From: Nanobdellota archaeon
Lineage (GTDB): Archaea > Nanobdellota > Nanobdellia > Woesearchaeales > SM23-78
Assembly (NCBI GenBank): GCA_018819305.1
Contig: JAHJQO010000054.1
Span: 1 to 42,602, forward strand
Reading direction: 5' to 3'
Length of the DNA stretch: 42,602 bases
Shown here: positions 9,113 to 16,691 of the stretch, in pieces
Layout: every line of letters starts with the position of its first letter
Numbering within the stretch: position 1 is the first letter of the stretch
The notes under the pieces: model-generated
Seen by the model: the letters and a program-made list of their open reading frames with translations, nothing else
Databases searched by the model: none
What the model was told of the DNA's origin: nothing
Made by a program: the position numbers and the translations under genes

Positions 9113-9303
9113 TTTATAAATAAAAACCTTGTTCTGAGAGTATAAGTAGTCATGCCCGGACGAACAAGCTTCGTCTCACTAACTTGTTTAGTAGGGCTTA
9201 TTAATGTTTATGATTTAAGGGATTCCGGTGTTTTTTTGCACTAGGAATCGCTTGCATTTTGCAAACTTTTTAGAGCGAATGAAATGAGAGGGCAAAAAGT
9301 TTC
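9113..9303 (+). promoter_or_regulatory. Promoter and structured leader of the L1-L10-L12 operon
   Basis: The 307-bp gap 8997-9303 holds no gene. TTTATAAA at 9113-9120 predicts a leader of about 160 nt. Within it, GCCC (9154-9157) pairs with GGGC (9194-9197) around two hairpins, GACGAA/TTCGTC (9159-9175) and ACTAA/TTAGT (9178-9192), forming a three-way junction. Next is GATTCC/GGAATC (9221-9249). Last is a 9-bp perfect stem AAACTTTTT/AAAAAGTTT (9263-9302) that ends one base before the L1 start codon. Its 22-nt loop contains GAATGAAATGAGAGGG, which includes the only Shine-Dalgarno-like stretch. Since uL1 is known to repress its own mRNA in bacteria and methanogens, this is a plausible L1 autoregulatory site. 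Confidence 0.55.
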
Positions 9304-9957
9304 ATGAATAAAACAGATGTATTAAAGGCTTTAGAGTCTATAAAAAAAGACAAGAAGAAAGGTAAGTTCAGTCAGTCAGTAGACTTGATTGTCGGCTTGA
9401 AAGACTTGGATTTTAAAAAACTTGAGCATCAGATTGATTTCTTTATCACTTTGCACCATGACACTGGCAAAAAAACCAAGGTGTGTGCTTTTGTTGGCGC
9501 AGAGCTAAAAGATGAAGCTGAAAAAGTTTTTGACCAGATTATTACTGAAATTGATTTTAAAGATTATGACAAGAAAAAGGCAAAAAAACTTGCAGATCAG
9601 TATGATTTCTTTATTGCACAGGCAAATATCATGGCTAAGGTTGCCCAGACATTCGGAAGATACCTTGGAGTCAGGGGAAAAATGCCAAACCCAAAAGCAG
9701 GCTGTGTTGTGCCTCCGAAAGGAGCCAACCTAAAAGCTTTGCATGAGAATCTGCAAAAGACTTTGAAGATTTCTGCTAAAAAGATACCTTTAGTTCAATT
9801 GAGAGTGGGAACTGAGGAAATGAACCCTGATCATGTTGCAGACAATATCATTTATATTTATGATCAATTAGTACATCACCTGCCTGGTGAGAAGAACAAT
9901 GTTAAGGTTGTCTATTTGAAACTTACAATGGGCAAACCAATTAAATTAGACAAGTAA
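9304..9957 (+). CDS. rpl1: 50S ribosomal protein L1 (uL1)
   Basis: Builds the mobile L1 stalk of the large subunit, which binds 23S rRNA and guides release of deacylated tRNA. The sequence carries the family signature near the middle (LGVRGKMPNPKAGCVVPP) and usual landmarks such as QSVDLIVGLKDLDFKK. The 217-residue length is typical for archaea. First gene of uL1-uL10-ORF119-L12: one base separates its stop from the uL10 ATG. The start codon sits beside a strong stem-loop, suggesting translational feedback. uL11, often just upstream, is absent from this window. Confidence 0.95.
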   Translation: MNKTDVLKALESIKKDKKKGKFSQSVDLIVGLKDLDFKKLEHQIDFFITLHHDTGKKTKVCAFVGAELKDEAEKVFDQIITEIDFKDYDKKKAKKLADQYDFFIAQANIMAKVAQTFGRYLGVRGKMPNPKAGCVVPPKGANLKALHENLQKTLKISAKKIPLVQLRVGTEEMNPDHVADNIIYIYDQLVHHLPGEKNNVKVVYLKLTMGKPIKLDK

Positions 9958-9958
9958 A

Positions 9959-11056
9959 ATGGTAGACGTAGAAGTTATTAAGGAAGGAGAACCAGTCAAG
10001 GAAACAAAAAAGCCTTTGGCTAAGCCTGCTGCTGCTAAAAACAAAGGCAGACAAGGTGTTCCTGATAATAAGAAAAAACTTGTCAAGAGAATGGTTGATC
10101 TTATTGACAAAAATTCTATTGTTGGAGTTGTTAATATGAGGGGTCTTCCTTCAAAACAGCTTACTAACATGAGGTCTCAGTTAAGGGCAAATGTTACATT
10201 AGTAATGGTCAAAAAGAGATTCATAAAGCTTGCTTTAGAAGCCAGCAAAAAACCCGGTATAAAAAAACTTGAAGAATATGTCAAGGGAATGCCTGCATTG
10301 CTTTTTACTGATCAGAATCCTTTTGCTTTATACAAATTAATTAAAAAGAATAAGTCTACTGCGTCTATTAAAGGCGGCCAGACAGCGCCTAATGATATTA
10401 TTGTGCCTGCAGGTCCAACTGGGTTTAGCCCTGGCCCTGTTATTGGAGAGCTTGGAAGCTTTAAGATAAAAGCAGGTATTGATGCTGGAAAAGTTGTTAT
10501 TAAAGAGGATTCTCTTGTTGCTCATGAAGGCGATGAAGTAAGTACGAAATTAGCAGGACTGCTCACAAGACTTGGTATCGAGCCTATGGAGATTGGACTG
10601 AATGTGCTTGCTGTTTTTGAAAACGGAGAAATCCTGGATAAAAAAATACTTGATATTGATGAAGAAGAATATATTAATAACATTAAGAGCGCTGCAAGCG
10701 AATCTTTCAACCTTGCAATGTTCATCGCACTGCCAATTAAAGACACAATTGAATTATTGCTAAGCAAAGCTCACTCAGAAGCAAGAGCTGTTGCAAAAGA
10801 AGCAAATATTATGACAAGTGATAATGTTGGCGAAGTGTTGGCTAAGGCAGAAGCTCAGGCAAATGCTTTGAAAGCAAAGGTTCCTGATGCACCGGCTGTA
10901 GCAAAAGAAGAGAAAAAAGAAGAAGTTAAAGAAGAAAAGCAGACAGAAGAAAAGAAAGAAGAGCCGAAGGCAGAGTCTAAAGCTGAAGAAAAAAAAGAAG
11001 AAGTTAAAGAAGAGAAAAAGGAAACCCAATCAGTGAGTGGGGAGACAAAAAAATGA
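9959..11056 (+). CDS. rplP0: Acidic ribosomal protein P0 / L10 (uL10)
   Basis: Anchors the L12 dimers on the ribosomal stalk and binds 23S rRNA next to uL11. The uL10 fold begins near residue 38 (KKKLVKRMVDLIDKNSIVGVVNMRGLPSKQ) after a 35-residue basic/Ala N-terminal extension. The archaeal inserted domain (NDIIVPAGPTGFSPGPVIGELG) and the Ala-rich L12-binding helices (about 255-310) follow. The final 50 residues are an almost pure Lys/Glu tail (EEKKEEVKEEK). The usual archaeal end peptide GLGALFG/MGFGLFD is missing here but present on L12 downstream. Its TGA overlaps the next ATG (ATGA), so translation is coupled. Confidence 0.93.
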   Translation: MVDVEVIKEGEPVKETKKPLAKPAAAKNKGRQGVPDNKKKLVKRMVDLIDKNSIVGVVNMRGLPSKQLTNMRSQLRANVTLVMVKKRFIKLALEASKKPGIKKLEEYVKGMPALLFTDQNPFALYKLIKKNKSTASIKGGQTAPNDIIVPAGPTGFSPGPVIGELGSFKIKAGIDAGKVVIKEDSLVAHEGDEVSTKLAGLLTRLGIEPMEIGLNVLAVFENGEILDKKILDIDEEEYINNIKSAASESFNLAMFIALPIKDTIELLLSKAHSEARAVAKEANIMTSDNVGEVLAKAEAQANALKAKVPDAPAVAKEEKKEEVKEEKQTEEKKEEPKAESKAEEKKEEVKEEKKETQSVSGETKK

Positions 11057-11412
11057 ATCCAGAAAGATTAGAGGAAATTATTAAACCCTTAGAAGACCTC
11101 TTTGTAGAACTTGACTTTATTCCTTATGGAGAACCAATAGCTGAAAAATCAGCGCGTGTGGCTTCTTTTAGGAGAAAAGATGGATTAATTGTTGACTATG
11201 CATTGCAAGTGATAAAAGATGAGGATAAAGGAGATGCTTCAGACAGTGAAATAAACCTAAGTGCTAGTTTGTATGTGAATGAAAGCACACGTTCTCTTGT
11301 TAAGAACACTCATAGGCATGGTAATTATCCTGTAACTGATATTGTTAATCATATGATTGAAGAGGAGATAGAGCCCGAACTTAAATTATATTTGTTAGGA
11401 TATATTGACTAA
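11053..11412 (+). CDS. Unrecognised 119-aa protein inside the ribosomal stalk operon
   Basis: Starts on the ATGA overlap with the uL10 stop, so it is translationally coupled and very probably real. The acidic product (MNPERLEEIIKPLEDLFVEL at the start) has one compact domain. It includes a beta-like stretch INLSASLYVNESTRSLVK and a helical acidic end, EEIEPELKLYLLGYID. There are no cysteines, membrane segments or recognisable motifs. Archaea normally have L12 straight after uL10, so this gene is an insertion in a conserved operon. A role linked to stalk assembly or translation is inference from position only. Confidence 0.75.
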   Translation: MNPERLEEIIKPLEDLFVELDFIPYGEPIAEKSARVASFRRKDGLIVDYALQVIKDEDKGDASDSEINLSASLYVNESTRSLVKNTHRHGNYPVTDIVNHMIEEEIEPELKLYLLGYID

Positions 11413-11442
11413 TCACTTAAAACATAAAAAAATTATACAAAG

Positions 11443-11470
11443 CGCCCAAAAACGGGCGAATAAGGAGGAG
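11443..11470 (+). promoter_or_regulatory. Hairpin and strong ribosome-binding site before L12
   Basis: CGCCC (11443-11447) and GGGCG (11454-11458) form a 5-bp stem just before GGAGGAG at 11464-11470, five bases from the L12 ATG. L12 is needed in several copies per ribosome, so a strong site is expected. The hairpin may mark an RNA-processing point or boost initiation. ATTATACAA near 11432 could be a separate promoter. Confidence 0.4.
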
Positions 11471-11475
11471 TAAAA

Positions 11476-11775
11476 ATGGAATATGTATATGCGGCAATGC
11501 TTTTACACAAAGCAGGACAAAAAGTTGATGAAGGTTCAGTAAAAAAAGTCTTGGAAGCAGCAGGCGTCAAGCCTGATGATGCAAGAATCAAGGCTTTGGT
11601 CGCTGCACTTGAAGGCGTTAACATAGAAGAGGCTATTAAGACAGCAGCAATGGCTGCACCTGTAGCAGCTGCTCCAGCAGCACCTGCAGGAGAAGCTAAA
11701 AAAGAAGCCAAACCTAAAGTAGAGGAACCTTCAACAGAAGCAGCAGCAGCTGGACTGGGCGCTCTGTTCGGATAA
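11476..11775 (+). CDS. rpl12: Ribosomal stalk protein L12 / P1
   Basis: Dimeric stalk protein that recruits and activates translational GTPases. The N-terminal dimerisation and uL10-binding helices are typical of archaeal/eukaryotic P1/P2 ([19 protein letters not shown], then [17 protein letters not shown]). A flexible Ala/Pro/Lys/Glu hinge follows, then the conserved end peptide AAGLGALFG that contacts elongation factors. The 99-residue length is normal. Last gene of the operon, followed by an oligo-T terminator. Not related to bacterial bL12. Confidence 0.96.
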   Translation: MEYVYAAMLLHKAGQKVDEGSVKKVLEAAGVKPDDARIKALVAALEGVNIEEAIKTAAMAAPVAAAPAAPAGEAKKEAKPKVEEPSTEAAAAGLGALFG

Positions 11776-11788
11776 ATAAATTATTTAA

Positions 11789-11797
11789 TTTTTTTTT
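11789..11797 (+). terminator. Oligo-T terminator after the stalk operon
   Basis: A run of nine T residues starts 13 bp after the L12 stop inside an AT-rich stretch. Archaeal RNA polymerase terminates at such runs without needing a hairpin. Confidence 0.5.
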
Positions 11798-11845
11798 AAC
11801 TTAAAATGTTTTTCCGAACTATAAATGAATTTGTGGAATGTTACA

Positions 11846-12739
11846 ATGCTAGAAGAATCAGAAGTGAAAAGACTTTTGGATGAGTTGAAAACTAAAGAGA
11901 ACGAAGTTCTTGAGTTTAGAAAAAAACTTAATTCTATTACTAAGCAGAAAGAAGGCTTGTTTAAGAGAAGAGACGGCCTTGGCAGAGAAATTAAGTCAAG
12001 GATTAATGAGCTGACTGATTCTAAGCAAAAAAGAAATGTCCTTACCAAGGATGTTCGCGAGAAGAAAAAGCAGAGAGATATTTTTAATGCTGCAGTTAAC
12101 AAAGAAGTTGCTCTTATTAAGAAACTAAAGGATGAGTTTGCTGAGATAAAAAGTAAAATGGGCATTAAGAATGATCCTTTTGAGCTTAAAAAACAAATTG
12201 ATGCCATGGAATTCAAAATGCAGACAGAACCTATGAGCTTTAAAAAAGAGCAGGAGTTCATGAAGACAATTAAGGATCTGAAAAAGAAATACAATGAAGT
12301 CAAAGTTCTTGTTGAAAAAAACAAAGAGATAAGGCAGAAGTCCAAAGAGATTGACGAGCTTAAGAAAAAAGCCAATGCTATTCATAAAGAAGTCCAGGAA
12401 GAGGCTAAGCAGAGCCAGGAACATCATGAACAACTCATTGAGAAGTACAAAGGTATTGATGAGTTCAGAAAAGATGAGACTGAGATTAAAGAGGCTTTTG
12501 AGAAATATAAGACTGAGTTTAATGAAGCAAGCAATGAGATTAAAGTCAAGCTTGAAGAATTGAGAGTTGTCAAGAAGAAGCTTGAAGAGAACAAGGTTGA
12601 GTTTGAGGAGAGCGTCAAGGAATTTGAAAAGAAAAGCCTTTCTGACAAGAAAAAAGAAATTGATGAAAAGATGAAGACAGGCATGAAACTCACCACCGAA
12701 GACCTTCTTGTGCTGCAGAGATTAGAACAGAGAAGATAA
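11846..12739 (+). CDS. Archaeal coiled-coil protein, COG1340 family
   Basis: About 297 residues, almost all charged heptad-type coiled coil, with a kink near SKMGIKNDPFELKKQIDAMEFKMQTEP and the conserved C-terminal GMKLTTEDLLVLQ. Both features are characteristic of the widespread archaeal COG1340 family, whose function is unknown; ribosome association and structural roles have been suggested. The track starts at 11825, but a TATA-like ACTATAAATG at 11818-11827 overlaps that codon and would start transcription near 11845. The ATG at 11846 (MLEESEVKR) is therefore the better, leaderless start. It follows the stalk operon but has its own promoter. Confidence 0.8.
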   Translation: MLEESEVKRLLDELKTKENEVLEFRKKLNSITKQKEGLFKRRDGLGREIKSRINELTDSKQKRNVLTKDVREKKKQRDIFNAAVNKEVALIKKLKDEFAEIKSKMGIKNDPFELKKQIDAMEFKMQTEPMSFKKEQEFMKTIKDLKKKYNEVKVLVEKNKEIRQKSKEIDELKKKANAIHKEVQEEAKQSQEHHEQLIEKYKGIDEFRKDETEIKEAFEKYKTEFNEASNEIKVKLEELRVVKKKLEENKVEFEESVKEFEKKSLSDKKKEIDEKMKTGMKLTTEDLLVLQRLEQRR

Positions 12740-12747
12740 AATATTTT

Positions 12748-13263
12748 TTATTCTTGCATTTGACTTAATTGTTTTTGTTCCAGTCCTAGTTTTCTAACTA
12801 TTCTGTCCAGATGGTCATAGCTTTTTCCAAATCCATATATTTCTCTTTGAGGATAATTGTTATTAATTGCATAGGGCACGAGTTTTTCAAAAAATTCTCT
12901 TCTTTGCAGTATATAATCTTTTTTTATTTCCTTCGGTACTAGTATTAATTCTCTTTTTAGTGATGTTGGACATTGTTCTGTGATTTCTAAATTCTGTGTT
13001 CTAAAGGCTTCATAGAATTCATGGAACATCCAGTATGGCTGGAATTTCTTATCTACAGTGTCTGCTACTCCTGCAAGATATCCGTCTTGTTCTTTTCCTG
13101 TAGTTAGCATAGTGGCAAACTTTGGCAGTCTTGGTTCTTCTGATTGTGAGACTTCAAAATACTTGAATCGTTCGCCTCCTAATTCTACTGTGAATTGAGG
13201 ATATCCTTTTTCTAGGAAATATTCTCTTACATTTTCTATTGTTGCTAAATCAACTAATTTCAT
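12748..13263 (-). CDS. Unrecognised 171-aa protein
   Basis: No family recognised. The protein looks soluble and compact. It contains PYWMFHEFYEAFRT, an H-E-x-x-E pattern that could bind metal, and a basic C-terminal helix. The stop lies 8 bp from the stop of the converging COG1340 gene. The gene shares a 85-bp divergent promoter region with dphB, where a weak copy of the island palindrome (13264-13279) occurs. A TATA-like CATATAAC lies about 25 nt before the ATG on the minus strand. Confidence 0.6.
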   Translation of the reverse strand: MKLVDLATIENVREYFLEKGYPQFTVELGGERFKYFEVSQSEEPRLPKFATMLTTGKEQDGYLAGVADTVDKKFQPYWMFHEFYEAFRTQNLEITEQCPTSLKRELILVPKEIKKDYILQRREFFEKLVPYAINNNYPQREIYGFGKSYDHLDRIVRKLGLEQKQLSQMQE

Positions 13264-13347
13264 ACTACTGTGAAGTGGTTACATCAGTTATATGTTTTTT
13301 GGTTTTCATGCATTAAATTTAAAAAACACTCTTCTTTCTGATATTGT

Positions 13348-14103
13348 ATGACATTATATATGATAGGAATCGGGCTTTGGGATGAGACAGACATAACTGT
13401 CAAAGGCCTGGAAGCAGTTGAGCAGTGCGACAAAGTTTTTCTTGAGAGTTATACTTCTAAGCTTGGTGTTGATGTTAAAGAGCTTGAAGAGTTCTATGGC
13501 AAGAAGATTATTCTTGCTAATCGTGATTTAGTAGAAAAGAATGCTGACGAAATACTTAATCCTGCAAAGACAAAGAACGTCGCGCTCTTAGTGATTGGAG
13601 ACGTGTTTGGTGCGACCACACATACAGATATTTATCTAAGAGCAAAAGAAAAAGATATTGAAGTGATTGTTATCAACAACGCATCTATACTAAATGCTGT
13701 CGGAATCGTTGGCTTGGAATTATATAAATATGGCAAGACAACAAGCATTCCATATCACAATGAAAATGTAGAGACACCTTACGATTTTATCAAGCAGAAC
13801 AAAGCTGCTAAAATGCATACACTCTGTCTTCTTGACATTGATTCTGAGAGTGATAAGTACATGACTGTCAAAGAAGCAATTGAATATCTTTTGAGAGTTG
13901 AAGATAAAAGAAATGAGAAAATATTTACAAAAGACACAAAATGCATTGGTGTTGCAAGATTAGGCAGTCCTGAGCCAAAGATTGTCTATGCAACAGCAGG
14001 AGAGCTTCTCAAAGTCGACTTTGGAGAGCCACTGTATTCATTGATTGTTCCTTCTGAGCTTCATTTTATGGAAGAAGATGCTTTGAAGAGATGGGTTGAT
14101 TGA
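13348..14103 (+). CDS. dphB: Diphthine synthase (SAM-dependent methyltransferase)
   Basis: Methylates the 3-amino-3-carboxypropyl-histidine of elongation factor 2 on the way to diphthamide. The N-terminus MTLYMIGIGLWDETDITVKG matches the family start (xLxFIGLGLxDExDIT). SAM-binding segments follow (VALLVIGDVFGATTHTDIYLRAKE; VINNASILNAVGIVGLELYKYG), then PYHNENVETPYDFI and the C-terminal RLGSPEPKIVYATAGEL and IVPSELHFMEEDAL. The 251-residue length fits the family of about 250-260. Its TGA is one base from the next ATG. A second copy of the last 19 codons lies downstream at 14586. Confidence 0.95.
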   Translation: MTLYMIGIGLWDETDITVKGLEAVEQCDKVFLESYTSKLGVDVKELEEFYGKKIILANRDLVEKNADEILNPAKTKNVALLVIGDVFGATTHTDIYLRAKEKDIEVIVINNASILNAVGIVGLELYKYGKTTSIPYHNENVETPYDFIKQNKAAKMHTLCLLDIDSESDKYMTVKEAIEYLLRVEDKRNEKIFTKDTKCIGVARLGSPEPKIVYATAGELLKVDFGEPLYSLIVPSELHFMEEDALKRWVD

Positions 14104-14104
14104 T

Positions 14105-14548
14105 ATGAATAAAAGAGAAGTAATTGAGAAAATTAAAGAACAAATTCTAGAAGCAAATAACTCCAATGATTTCTCAAAGATTAATTCTGATTTAACTAAG
14201 AAAAGGCTTAACTGGCTTGAAAATAACCTGGGAGATGTTGATGAACCTTCTATTGTTAAGAAAGCCTACTTTCTTCTTATTAAGAAAATGGAAATTGATT
14301 TATCTGAAGTGCCTATTATTTTCGAAGATGAAAAGAAAATAACCTATAGGTCATATAATTGGTGTCCTGTTCTCGAAGCATGCAAGGAATTGGGTTTGGA
14401 CACGCGAGAAATATGCAAAAAAGGATGGGAGAATTCAGTGAATGAGTTTGTTAAAAAGATACATCCAAAGCTTACATTTTCAAGAAAATACAATACCCTT
14501 AGACCGCATGGCAAATTCTGCGAAGAAACAATAGAATTAATTGAGTGA
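14105..14548 (+). CDS. Unrecognised Cys-containing protein following dphB
   Basis: About 147 residues. The track starts at a TTG (14096); the ATG at 14105, one base after the dphB stop, is preferred. The N-terminal half is helical and charged. The C-terminal half has ordered cysteines in NWCPVLEACKELGLDTREIC and a final GKFCEETIEL. This Cys layout loosely resembles the ATC-hydrolase-like family (L-2-amino-thiazoline-4-carboxylate hydrolase) of bacteria and archaea, but I cannot confirm it. The gene lies exactly between two copies of the dphB 3' end, so it may have arrived as an insertion. Confidence 0.6.
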   Translation: MNKREVIEKIKEQILEANNSNDFSKINSDLTKKRLNWLENNLGDVDEPSIVKKAYFLLIKKMEIDLSEVPIIFEDEKKITYRSYNWCPVLEACKELGLDTREICKKGWENSVNEFVKKIHPKLTFSRKYNTLRPHGKFCEETIELIE

Positions 14549-14585
14549 TTTGAAAAAAATAAAATAATTTAAACCTTCTTCACGA

Positions 14586-14643
14586 ATTGTTCCTTCTGAG
14601 CTTCATTTTGTTGAAGAGGATGCTTTGGAGGAGTGGAAATAAA
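14586..14643 (+). pseudogene. Second copy of the dphB 3' end
   Basis: The frame reads IVPSELHFVEEDALEEWK then TAA, against IVPSELHFMEEDALKRWVD at the true dphB end. The first 24 bases are identical to 14044-14067 and several later differences are synonymous or single-base. No start codon or body precedes it, so it is a fragment rather than a gene. It and the dphB terminus flank the 147-aa gene as a direct repeat about 540 bp apart. Confidence 0.75.
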
Positions 14644-14731
14644 AAAAATTTAATTAATGCATCTTAAGGCTCTATTTGATTTACGCGCAAGTTTGTATTC
14701 TTTTTCTAAAAGAAGATAGGCAATTTTTTAT

Positions 14732-15700
14732 TTAATGTATGAAAGGTAAAGGTCTTACTTTTTCTAGATCTTCTCCTATTTGTAAAACATTAATTTCTAT
14801 GCATTCTTCTTTAAACAATTCCTTTATTTTTTCCACATTATCTCTAAGTTCTCCTTCTTCTTTGTGGAAAAGCTGAATTATACAATTTGGCTTTTGTAAG
14901 TTAAAAATCAATGAATTTGTATCTTTAGAATTTTTAGCAAAGTATTTTATTTTTTCCTTATTTTTTTTAGAGAAATTTCTAAAATCAATAAGTATTAGGG
15001 TAAAAAAATAACCTAGTGAAGACATATTAAATTGAATTCTGTTTCCGAAAATGATTTTTTCTTTTTTTAGTTTTTTTAACCTGTACAAAGCAAGCACGCT
15101 TGAGATTTTTGATTTTATTGCAATGTCGATTAGTTTTGTTCTCCCGTTTTCAGATAGAATTTTTAAAATTTTTAAATCTGTTTTATCTAGTTTTATCTCA
15201 TTTTTTGAATCTGAAGAAATTATTTCATAATCTTCTTTATTTATATCATAGAAGAATTTTAAAGGATACAGTTCAATAAATTGAGGTTTTATGAGAATAT
15301 AGTCAATGATAAACTGGTTTTCGTTCTCAAAAAGTTTAGAAATAAATTCATTAAGTTCTTTCTCGTCTTTGAATATGCAATTTAAGTATAAATCATATTT
15401 TCCGTAAACTTTTCCATAAGACATACAATTTTTACTTTTATTTAAGTCTTTTGAAAAATCTTCTGCCATTTTCGATTTTTCAAATTTCAAGAGTAAAATT
15501 ATGAAGACATCATAACCCAATTTACTCCAATCAAAAACAGGGGAAAATTTTCTTATTAGTCCTTCTTTCAGATATTTATTTATTCTATATCCAACTTGGT
15601 CTCTTGAAAGTTTTGTATTTTTTGCTATTTTAGACAGGGGTTCATCATAGTTATGATACAAATAACTCAATAATTTATAATCTGTCTCTTTTAAGTTCAT
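14732..15700 (-). CDS. Tandem Lrp/AsnC-type transcriptional regulator
   Basis: 322 residues made of two Lrp-like halves. Each has a winged helix-turn-helix (KETDYKLLSYLYHNYDEPLSKIAKNTKLSRDQVGYRI at the start; LDKTDLKILKILSENGRTKLIDIAIKSKISS from about 170) and a RAM-like ligand/oligomer domain, here diverged. Such double-headed Lrp proteins occur in archaea and bind DNA in response to amino acids or other small molecules. It faces away from the Cys-motif protein and methyltransferase genes, so it may control that divergent pair. On the minus strand ATTTAAATATAT sits about 25 nt before the ATG. Confidence 0.82.
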   Translation of the reverse strand: MNLKETDYKLLSYLYHNYDEPLSKIAKNTKLSRDQVGYRINKYLKEGLIRKFSPVFDWSKLGYDVFIILLLKFEKSKMAEDFSKDLNKSKNCMSYGKVYGKYDLYLNCIFKDEKELNEFISKLFENENQFIIDYILIKPQFIELYPLKFFYDINKEDYEIISSDSKNEIKLDKTDLKILKILSENGRTKLIDIAIKSKISSVLALYRLKKLKKEKIIFGNRIQFNMSSLGYFFTLILIDFRNFSKKNKEKIKYFAKNSKDTNSLIFNLQKPNCIIQLFHKEEGELRDNVEKIKELFKEECIEINVLQIGEDLEKVRPLPFIH

Positions 15701-15808
15701 AAAATAGTTAAAATCCCTATATATTTAAATATTTCTATTATTCTTTTAACTTTTTCAAAGTTTTTGAAGGAAATATTTAGATAGTTGTTGATATTTTCCA
15801 TTACAGGG

Positions 15809-16108
15809 ATGCATAAAATGAAATACAAAATAAATGAAATAACACCAGAACCAATGAGATGTGCTGCTGTTGCTTGTCCTGCAATTTATCAGGGAGTGAG
15901 GGAAACAACTCCTGAAGAAATGAGATGTGCTGCTGCTGCTTGTCCTTCTGCTTATGAAGCCACAATAGGAGGAAAAGATGTATATTTGATAGTTGGAAAA
16001 GTTATTAATGTATCTGAAGTTGGATTTGGAGAACTCGAGAAGAAAATTGGAGAAGGTGAAACTTTAATTGAAGTTCCCAGAGCATTGATTGATGATCGAG
16101 AAAAATAA
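15809..16108 (+). CDS. Small protein with a duplicated MRCAAxACPxxY motif
   Basis: About 100 residues. The track start (15785) is too early for the TATA-like AATATTTAGAT at about 15770-15780, so ATG 15809 or 15818 (MKYKINEITPE) is likely. The N-terminal part is a tandem repeat of 25 residues: EPMRCAAVACPAIYQ and then EEMRCAAAACPSAYE, with nearly parallel codons. DVYLIVGKVINVSEVG follows. A single RC-x4-CP-x-x-Y/F segment followed by Y-x-I-V-G-K is typical of small uncharacterised archaeal and bacterial proteins; here the Cys-motif half is doubled. Function unknown (metal site or modified peptide are options). It overlaps the methyltransferase start by 17 bp. Confidence 0.7.
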   Translation: MHKMKYKINEITPEPMRCAAVACPAIYQGVRETTPEEMRCAAAACPSAYEATIGGKDVYLIVGKVINVSEVGFGELEKKIGEGETLIEVPRALIDDREK

Positions 16109-16691
16109 TTTTTCTAAAATGCCAAATTTCGCAGAAAAATTAGATGACTACTTTATTAGAAATTTAGCGTATTTTAATTATAGAAAGTATGTTGATGAGA
16201 TGAACTTGCAGGGTGATGAAAGAATTCTTGAAATTGGTTGTGGTGGTGGAAATTTATCAAGATTCTTAGCTAAAGAATTATCTTTAGGAGAATTAGTTTG
16301 TATTGACAGTTCTAAATATTGGGTTGACAAAGCAAGTAATAGATTAAGAAATATTGAATTTAGAGTTGAAGATGTTTTAGATTTCAAAGGAAAAAACTAT
16401 TATGATGTTATAGTGATTCATTATGTTTTGCATGATATTGTTGAAAAAGAAAATGTTGTTGATATTTTGAGAAATAGTCTAAAAAAAGAAGGATTAGTTC
16501 ATATTAGAGAACCAACAAGAAAAAAGCATGGAATAGATTCTGAGAACATAAGATTGTTAATGATTAAAAAGGGATTTTTAGAAAAAAAATCAAGAGAAGA
16601 TTACTCTTTTCCAATAAAAGGGAAAGTTTATGAAGGAATATTTAAAAAAGTGCCTCATAAATTTCGAAGCGAAGCTCTAGATGTTCATTAG
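16092..16691 (+). CDS. Class I SAM-dependent methyltransferase
   Basis: About 199 residues. SAM-binding motif I is ILEIGCGGGNLSRFLAKEL, the acidic motif II is LVCIDSSKYWVDKASNRL, and the post-motif FRVEDVLDF plus YYDVIVIHYVLHD complete a Rossmann methyltransferase fold. The substrate is not recognisable; the ubiE/small-molecule class is closest in style. The track start is TTG 16089; ATG 16092 is the likely start. It overlaps the end of the duplicated-Cys protein, so the two are co-translated and may be functionally linked, with the divergent Lrp protein as candidate regulator. Confidence 0.85.
   Translation: MIEKNNFSKMPNFAEKLDDYFIRNLAYFNYRKYVDEMNLQGDERILEIGCGGGNLSRFLAKELSLGELVCIDSSKYWVDKASNRLRNIEFRVEDVLDFKGKNYYDVIVIHYVLHDIVEKENVVDILRNSLKKEGLVHIREPTRKKHGIDSENIRLLMIKKGFLEKKSREDYSFPIKGKVYEGIFKKVPHKFRSEALDVH

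Noticed and set aside
10775-12696. Long minus-strand ORFs opposite uL10 and the COG1340 gene
   Set aside because: Phe/Leu/Ser-rich translations are the antisense of Lys/Glu-rich coding; no initiation signals.
15785-15808. Upstream start for the duplicated-Cys protein
   Set aside because: It lies too close to the likely TATA box to be transcribed in full.
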